Shown here: positions 57,874 to 64,000 of the stretch, piece after piece
How the letters are laid out: the number at the start of each line of letters is the position of its first letter
Numbering within the stretch: position 1 is the stretch's first letter
Origin: Calonectria ilicicola
Taxonomy: Eukaryota; Ascomycota; Sordariomycetes; Hypocreales; Nectriaceae
Reading direction: 5' to 3'
Length of the DNA stretch: 64,000 nt
Assembly: GCA_020809705.1 (NCBI GenBank)
Contig: CP085826.1
Span: 3,348,001 to 3,412,000 of the forward strand
The notes under the pieces: generated by a model
What the model was told of the DNA's origin: nothing
The model's input: only the letters and a program-made list of their open reading frames with translations
Databases searched by the model: none
Position numbers and translations under genes: made by a program

Positions 57874-60800
57874 GGTGGCCTGAGCATCGGTCAGGCTCGT
57901 CGAGCAGAGCGACTGGTCGAGGGGCTAGAGACCCATGCAGCGAGCATCGATGCGTTGGCGTTGGCGTGCGAGGTGATGGTGTGTGGGCGTGGGAGCGGGC
58001 GTTGTTTGGTGTGGGCGCAGGCTGTTTGGCGCTGGCAGACGCTGAGACGGTGGTGCAGGCAAGGTGGTGGTTTGCAGTGGAGGCAATTAGGCCGGGCGTT
58101 GGTGGTAGGTCAGGTCGTGGGTGGGAGGGACTGTGGATGGGGGCGGCCGGGACCTAGCCTCTCAGCGTGCAGGAATTGGGACGGCAGTACCCAAATGCTG
58201 CAGGACCACAGGGGAGAGAGGCTACTACTGCATAGCCATCCGTCAAAGGCCGGCAGCGACAGGCATATGGAGGTGGAAGGGGGCAGACGAAAAAGAAAGG
58301 ACGGCCGGTGGAGGCAGCTGGTTGGTACGGAGCACTGGGACTCCGGATGGCGAGGGGATGCTGGCACAGGCTTGAGGGAACTGGTGATGGGCGACCGAAT
58401 TCTATAGTAGAGTTACGGATCCAGTTTGGCACCTTGACCTGGACTGCGGATGGATTGGGGAACGGCCACAAAATAGGACAAGACGGAGACAGGACAGGTA
58501 GGGATGGAATTTTCCACGACCGGAGAAAAAAAATTAAGAGAGAGGCATAAGCGACAAGGTCTCAGGACCAGGGCACAACTCAGGTACAGGCACAGACTAG
58601 CATCATGTTTCCAGGGAGCGCTGGACTGGAGCCGCAGCACATGCGTAGGGAGAAGCCTAAACCTTGGGGGCCATTCTCTTCACTGTCTGCTGTCCCTGAG
58701 CGGCGCACACGCGCGCGGGAGATTGGTCAACCTGGACCAGTGGGCCGCCAACAACACGGCACCGCTTAACTAGTTTGGTCCATCCCGTCTCTTCCAGAGC
58801 GTCCGTTCAGGTACCAGCCTTGGCCACCACGGCTCACACGATTCCCGTGGATTTGGATTCGGTTAGGTACAGGCCAGGCAATCAATCAACTCTGTCCTCC
58901 CTGCATGTTTTGTGGATGCGGCCTACTAATGGGCCATGAAGGCCCGACGCGAGAATGGATGAAAGGCAACGTAGCCCGCTTATGTATGGCTTTCATTCCT
59001 GCAGTCGGCAATAAAGTGCGCTGCAGTAGCAGGTCGCAGGGATGGGGTTTTCGTCCACTGTAGGTCTAGTGCCGGGGAAAGACGTTAGCATTTTACGGCT
59101 CCAAGTCCAGGACATGTGTGCACGCCTGAGACCTGCAAATGACAAGCATACGTGTGTGTTATCCGTACGCGAGCTTGGATCAGAGCACATCATAGTGACG
59201 ACGATTCAGGAGTAGCAAAAGTCTTTTGGGTTCCATATGAATTGGACGGATGCTATCCCGCCACACACAGCTAGTGAGAAGGAGACCAGGAGGCGGCCAC
59301 ACATCGCGCACAAGCTCGCTCTCAGACGTGATACAACCCAACCTCGGCAGGACCCTGGTCTGGCTGTGCCTTGCTTCAGGTACAGGTCATTGGAGTGGCA
59401 TCTGTCGACACGGGTGCTGCGCGAGAACAAGCTCAAACTCTGCTAGAACAGGCCCGGCACCAAGCCCAACTAAACCTCCGCCCCTAGCCCTGCAATGTCC
59501 ACACCGTTGCCCTCGACCTCCTCTCGTGGCGATGGCTGCGGGAGGGCACGGCCATACGTTTTAGCGGATGGAATGTGAAGGTGGGTTTTAACATGGCATT
59601 GGTGAGCTCGTGGAAGTGGTTGCATCCTGAAAGGAGAAATGATTCTTATCCCCAGGGGCCTGGAGACCGTTTTGAAGTATCCTCCAATTCCCCCTTTTTG
59701 TCCCTTGGGCTTTCTGCTCGCCTCGTTTTGATGAACTCGTCTCGCCTCTCACCTGGTGATCGTCAAGTCCAGCTCAGTCCCACCATCCAGGGGGGGATAG
59801 CGGGCGATTTTGGCGGCCGCTTATCGATCGCCCACTGAACATGGGGACAGGGCCTTGGGGTTGCAAATCAATTTAGGCGGGCGGGACAATGTCTCCACGG
59901 CACGCCCCTTTGCTCAGTACAAGTGGCTGCCTCTTCATACAGGCATTGGATGATGCTGTATCCAATATGTTACCCCAGGTTGGTTGCAACTTTCCTTGGA
60001 CCCAGCCTCCCCCCCTTGGTCATGCTGTGTTTGTGTGCTTGTCCTTTTGTGTTGTGCGCTCCATCGCCCAGAAAACCCGACCTGATACATCGTTATCCCT
60101 CCTCATCATGCCTCCACCAACACAGCCAAAAAAATCTTCCTGGTTCGTAACTCCCCATGCGGAGGATTTGGTACGCAACAAGTGTCATCGGACGGAACTT
60201 CGCACCCTAGCAACGGTTGTGATGTGATAGCACAATTTCTATTTCAGAGCCACCGGATCCTGGTCTATCAAGCCTCGTGGCCTCGTGTCCGTCCTTTAAA
60301 CACCTGTACCCCTGACATTCATGATGATTACATGATGGCCATGAGCGCTTTCGACGTACCCTGGTCCTAGTCAACTTTTTGGACGGACTCTATCGTGTCC
60401 TGTGCTAGCCTGCTAAAGGAAAATCACTCCGCGTCTGATGGTGGCCCATATTTCCGCGCAGAGCATGAAAGAAGCCCTATAATTTTCCCATTTGCTTTCC
60501 GTTGCTCAATGCGCCTTGTTTATCAATTGAAACGTGGTGTCGTGGATCTGGGGACCCATGGAAAAAAAAAATCCAATTTAATCGATCGTACCATCTCGCA
60601 TCATTTATGTACAATACACCCCTTGAAAGATTGTGCCTCTGTGACTTCCTCACCGTAAAACTCAACCACCTGAAGATATCAGTTTGATAATAAAAAAAAG
60701 AAAAAAAATTAAATAAATAAATATTAATAAACTTTATATATAAATTATTTATTTACTTGATTTATATAATAATTATTTATTTATAATTTGGCTGAAAGAC

Positions 60801-61376
60801 GGTGGGAAAAGGTAGGCAGGGTACAACCTTTCAGGGATTGTACTGTACTGCACGCTGGCCAGGATTCCTGGTTACCAATAGTCCTACATTTCCCCTCAGT
60901 GGCGACTGCAGCAGCGACTAATTGCTTATGGCGCTCCGGCTGTTGATGCCCCTGTTACCGATGCATTCAGTCCTGATTAGATGGATTTTTCGCAAATGAA
61001 GTATGTCGAGAGAGTGAGGTCGCCGCTTTCGTCCAGCTGCCAGGAGCAGGTTGTTCATCTCAGCCACATGAGGTCACGTCCGACTCATCACATTGTCGGA
61101 TATGATGGCGTGCCTGCATTGACTTAAGAGACCCGTCGAGATCGTGAGCAAAAATAGCGCCCGCTTTTTTGCTGTGCCTGAAGCCGGCACAAATAACAAC
61201 CGGGGCACCCTAGCCGGATTCGGGCTAGCTTTATAAAACCGCCAGCCACAATCCTGCGCATCAGCCACTTGTTTCTGAGGATGATTGTTCTGTGGTTGTG
61301 GCGTCGCTTAACAAACATTCCTGATATTGCCAGTGTAAACAACGCGACATGTGTGGCCAGCCCATCGTTTGCAGAC
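57874..61376. promoter_or_regulatory. Divergent intergenic region between exchange factor and TERT
   Basis: 3.5 kb between head-to-head start codons. MITE copy 3 lies at its TERT end. The other open frames (for example 57757-58407 plus) are antisense or low complexity and unsupported. No tRNA or repeat array seen apart from AT tracts. Confidence 0.55.
60610..60847 (+). mobile_element. MITE-like inverted-repeat element, copy 3
   Basis: A 238-bp element starting TACAATACACCCCTTGAAAG and ending CTTTCAGGGATTGTACTGTA, with TA at each edge and an AT-rich centre of TAAATAAATA and TTATTTATTTA motifs. Inverted ends pair over about 28 bp with small gaps. It is closely similar to copy 2 and more distantly to copy 1. 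It ends 529 bp upstream of the TERT ATG. Non-coding. Confidence 0.88.
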
Positions 61377-64000
61377 ATGAATTCGGAGTTGAAACGAAAG
61401 AATAGCGAAAATGACACGTATGGACTCAATAAGCGGAGAAATTTCGACCATAAGACCCCTGTTCGAAGGGATCTGTTAGAACGATGCTACTCCAGCACGG
61501 CAACCCTACGGGAGCATATCCTCTCCTGTCTCCCCAGTAGTTCTCGTCTTCGGCGGAAGAAGATAGCAGAATTGGGGAAAAATGGGAATGCCAATGAGAT
61601 TGAAGCGCGACTAGCCCATATTCTGGATACCTCGCTCGTATGTACGTCCCAGCAAAATGAGAGCCCCCAGGACACACGCTGGGAGCAATGGTTGTCGTTT
61701 TCCCAAAAAGGAGACGAGTCCTATGTCACACTTTCCGATGGCCTTTCCAACCCAATTTACTCGCAATCTGAGGTGCGTTGGGTAATCTTGAATTTACTGC
61801 TTCGCTATTGACAAATTTGGATAGATTATCGATTTTGTCATCTGGCTAAGCTTCTCCAGGGAGCTCAAGGCCGGGAGACGGCCAAAGCACTTGTTGTGTG
61901 ATGGATATCGAAAGGTGACTGGGCCAGCCGACAAAGGCCTATCATCAATCCCAGGAATATTCAGCCTCTACCCGAACTCTCATGTCAAGACCCTTAGGGA
62001 AGAGCCTTGGCCGCAGTTGTTGACACTTTTGGGGAAATCTGGTGAGCGGATGATGATCGACCTGCTCCTCGATTGTTCCATTTTCATTTCTGTTCAGGCA
62101 GGATTTCACAACTACTATCAGATAAGTGGTAAGAACGTTGCGCCTCTCTATCGTCTTGATGACTAAACAGTACAAGGAACTCCCATATCTGATTTGGATT
62201 TGTCTGGGACAATATCCTCGTTGAAACCAACGCAGGAAGTCTTGCCCAGAAAACCAACGGATATCACGTTGGTAAGAAGTAGAATATTCTATGCAAAACC
62301 AAGCCTCACTGCGGCGGGATTGGTTCAGCCAGGGTTCAAGCACATCCGTAAGAAATCACCTAGTCCTTTTACATACCATGGCTGACTCGCTGCAGATGTC
62401 CTTAATCGATGCGCCTACAAAAGTAAACAAGTGACACATGGCAACGACATGGCAACCTCGGAAAACGAGTCAGAGCAGCGACGAGACACAGTCAAGGTCA
62501 TGATGTACATGTTCCCTCGTCAATTTGGGTTGCATAATGTTTTTACCTCCCAGGTCGACACCTCACAGACCTCTCAACGGTTTCAGGATTACACGCTGAG
62601 GGAGGAGGAGATTGAGTTGAAATTTCCACCAAAAACCAATGAGCCAAAGCACCAAGCACCCAAGCTACCCAAAAGACTGCGCGGTGAAGTAGAAAGACTT
62701 GCAGAGCGGCTTCGCGTTCGGCATTCTCGCTGTTCTTATATTGAGTTGCTCAGACATTACTGTCCTTGTGCATTTGATCCTCCTAAGAGAAGCAGTGCGC
62801 TACACTCAAAAGACAAGAGCTTCCAAGCTACACTGACAGCACCCTCCCAGGGCATCCGTACTGTCAAGCGCCGGGCACGAAAGCCACTTCCTGGCACCCA
62901 ACCACCCCCGCAGCCGCGATACAAGTCCGTGGTGGAGATAGCAACTCCCTTGTTTCAAGTGTCAGCATTCTGCCAAGCAGTAGTGTCAAAAGTCATTCCT
63001 GACCAGTTCTGGGGAGAAGACGACACACAGAGTCACAACAAAGCGGCCATTCAGAAAAAAATAGACCATTTCATAAAGCTGAGACGTTTTGAGACAATGT
63101 CGCTTCATGAGATTTCTCAGGATCTCAAAGTCAGTTAGTCGCTCTGTCTTTTGGGGATCACACTGACCCTCTTTGAAACCTAGGTCACAAACATCCCGTG
63201 GCTTAAGCCCCCTAGTGCACGGGATCAGAAACCAAGCCAAACTGACACGGCCAAACGACATGAAATTTTTTTCGAATTTCTCTACTACGTGTTTGATTCA
63301 ATCTTGATACCGCTAGTTCGGAATAACTTTTATGTCACCGAGTCGAATACTCACCGGTACCAAGTTTTTTATTTCAGACATGAGGTTTGGAAGTACGTTG
63401 CAGAGCCATCAATGGCAACGCTCAAGGCGAATATGTTTGAAGAGGTCAGACTAGACGACGCTCTTCGAACTCTCCAGTCTCGACGTCTTGGATTTAGTCA
63501 AATACGCTTGCTACCCAAAAATGACAAACTCCGACCTATCATGAACCTGAGGCGCAGGTCTCAAGGTCGCGGGGGTGTAAAAACCCTTGGTCCGAGCATC
63601 AACTCAATACTCGGGCCGGTCCATACGCTTCTAAAGCTAGAAAAGGCGAGTACAAGGCCGCCGTTTCAAGAATGACACTGACGTTTTTAGACTCTTAACC
63701 CATCCAAGTTAGGCTCAACTATGTTCTCCGTCAGTGACATCTATACTCGCCTAAAGGAATTCAAGCAGAGAATAGGCTACAATCACGGAAAATTGTACTT
63801 TGTCAAGGTTGATGTGCAAGCGGCTTTCGATACGGTTCCCCAACCTGCTGTCATTCGCCTGATGGGCTCGATTCCGAGCCAGGCCCAATACACCATTGCC
63901 AAGCATGCCGAGGTGAAACCTGGAGAACCCGTTGAAGTGGAGGGCAACAAGGCCGCGACAAAGGCAATTCGTCGATGGCACGCCAATGCTTTGCCCGAGG
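61377..64000 (+). CDS. tert: Telomerase reverse transcriptase (TERT), C-terminus beyond window
   Basis: Exons 61377-61772, 61825-62128, 62171-62347, 62396-63129, 63184-63645 and 63691-64000 (continuing) encode at least 794 residues in one frame. The introns are short (52, 42, 48, 54 and 45 nt). The fifth starts GCGAGT, a GC donor: only this choice joins LLKLEK to TLNPSKLGS in frame. The N-terminal QFP-type region includes PKHLLCDGYRK and IPGIFSLYPNSHV. The telomerase RNA-binding region has MFPRQFGLHNVFTS (about 331-344), DYTLREEE, and RHSRCSYIELLRHYCP. The T motif region (565-610) has FYVTESNTHRYQVFYFRHE. RT motifs 1 and 2 are GFSQIRLLPKN and KLRPIMNLRRR (about 640-665). Motif A is YFVKVDVQAAFDTVP, with the first catalytic Asp at 732. 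It extends telomeres in the nucleus together with telomerase RNA. Motifs B to E are outside the window. An in-frame ATG at 61281 is a less likely start. Confidence 0.93.

Noticed and set aside
1..64000. tRNA genes, rRNA and CRISPR arrays
   Set aside because: I looked for B-box-like GGTTCGANTCC on both strands and for spaced direct repeats; only imperfect single matches were seen, with no cloverleaf, and CRISPR is not expected in a fungus.

Overview
This window is nuclear DNA of a filamentous ascomycete (Pezizomycotina; probably a Sordariomycete, perhaps Hypocreales, which is inference). The genes have short GT-AG introns (42-173 nt) with CTAAC/CTGAC-like branch sites, intergenic spaces are long (up to 6.6 kb), and one gene looks like leashin, the Woronin-body tether found only in Pezizomycotina. 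I found nine protein-coding genes. Two run off the window edges. No RNA gene or CRISPR array could be supported.

Left part (1-20902, all minus strand): a single uninterrupted 14.5-kb reading frame encodes at least 4849 residues of a repeat-rich, charged, involucrin-repeat/leashin-type protein. Then come a cytochrome P450 (two exons) and a four-exon RING-finger protein. A 5.1-kb gene-free stretch follows.

Middle part (26047-47375): an intronless anaphase-promoting-complex cullin subunit (APC2), a five-exon C2H2 zinc-finger protein and a three-exon F-box protein lie on the minus strand, separated by long gene-free stretches of 5.5 and 6.6 kb. The V-ATPase assembly factor gene pkr1 lies on the plus strand, divergent from the F-box gene.

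Right part (47860-64000): a six-exon sucrose/alpha-glucoside-type transporter with a 26-nt micro-exon, then a three-exon DH-BAR-SH3 Rho/Cdc42 exchange factor, both minus strand. The plus-strand telomerase reverse transcriptase gene (TERT) follows and is cut by the window end in RT motif A. One TERT intron appears to use a GC donor.

The genes are mostly unrelated housekeeping and cell-biology genes (cell cycle, septal pore, polarity, V-ATPase assembly, telomere maintenance), not an operon-like or biosynthetic cluster. The clearest feature not explained by the genes is a family of three short AT-rich inverted-repeat elements (MITE-like, TA at both ends). Each copy sits about 530-585 bp upstream of a start codon: those of the P450, the transporter and TERT. 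I saw no convincing new defence or mobile system.
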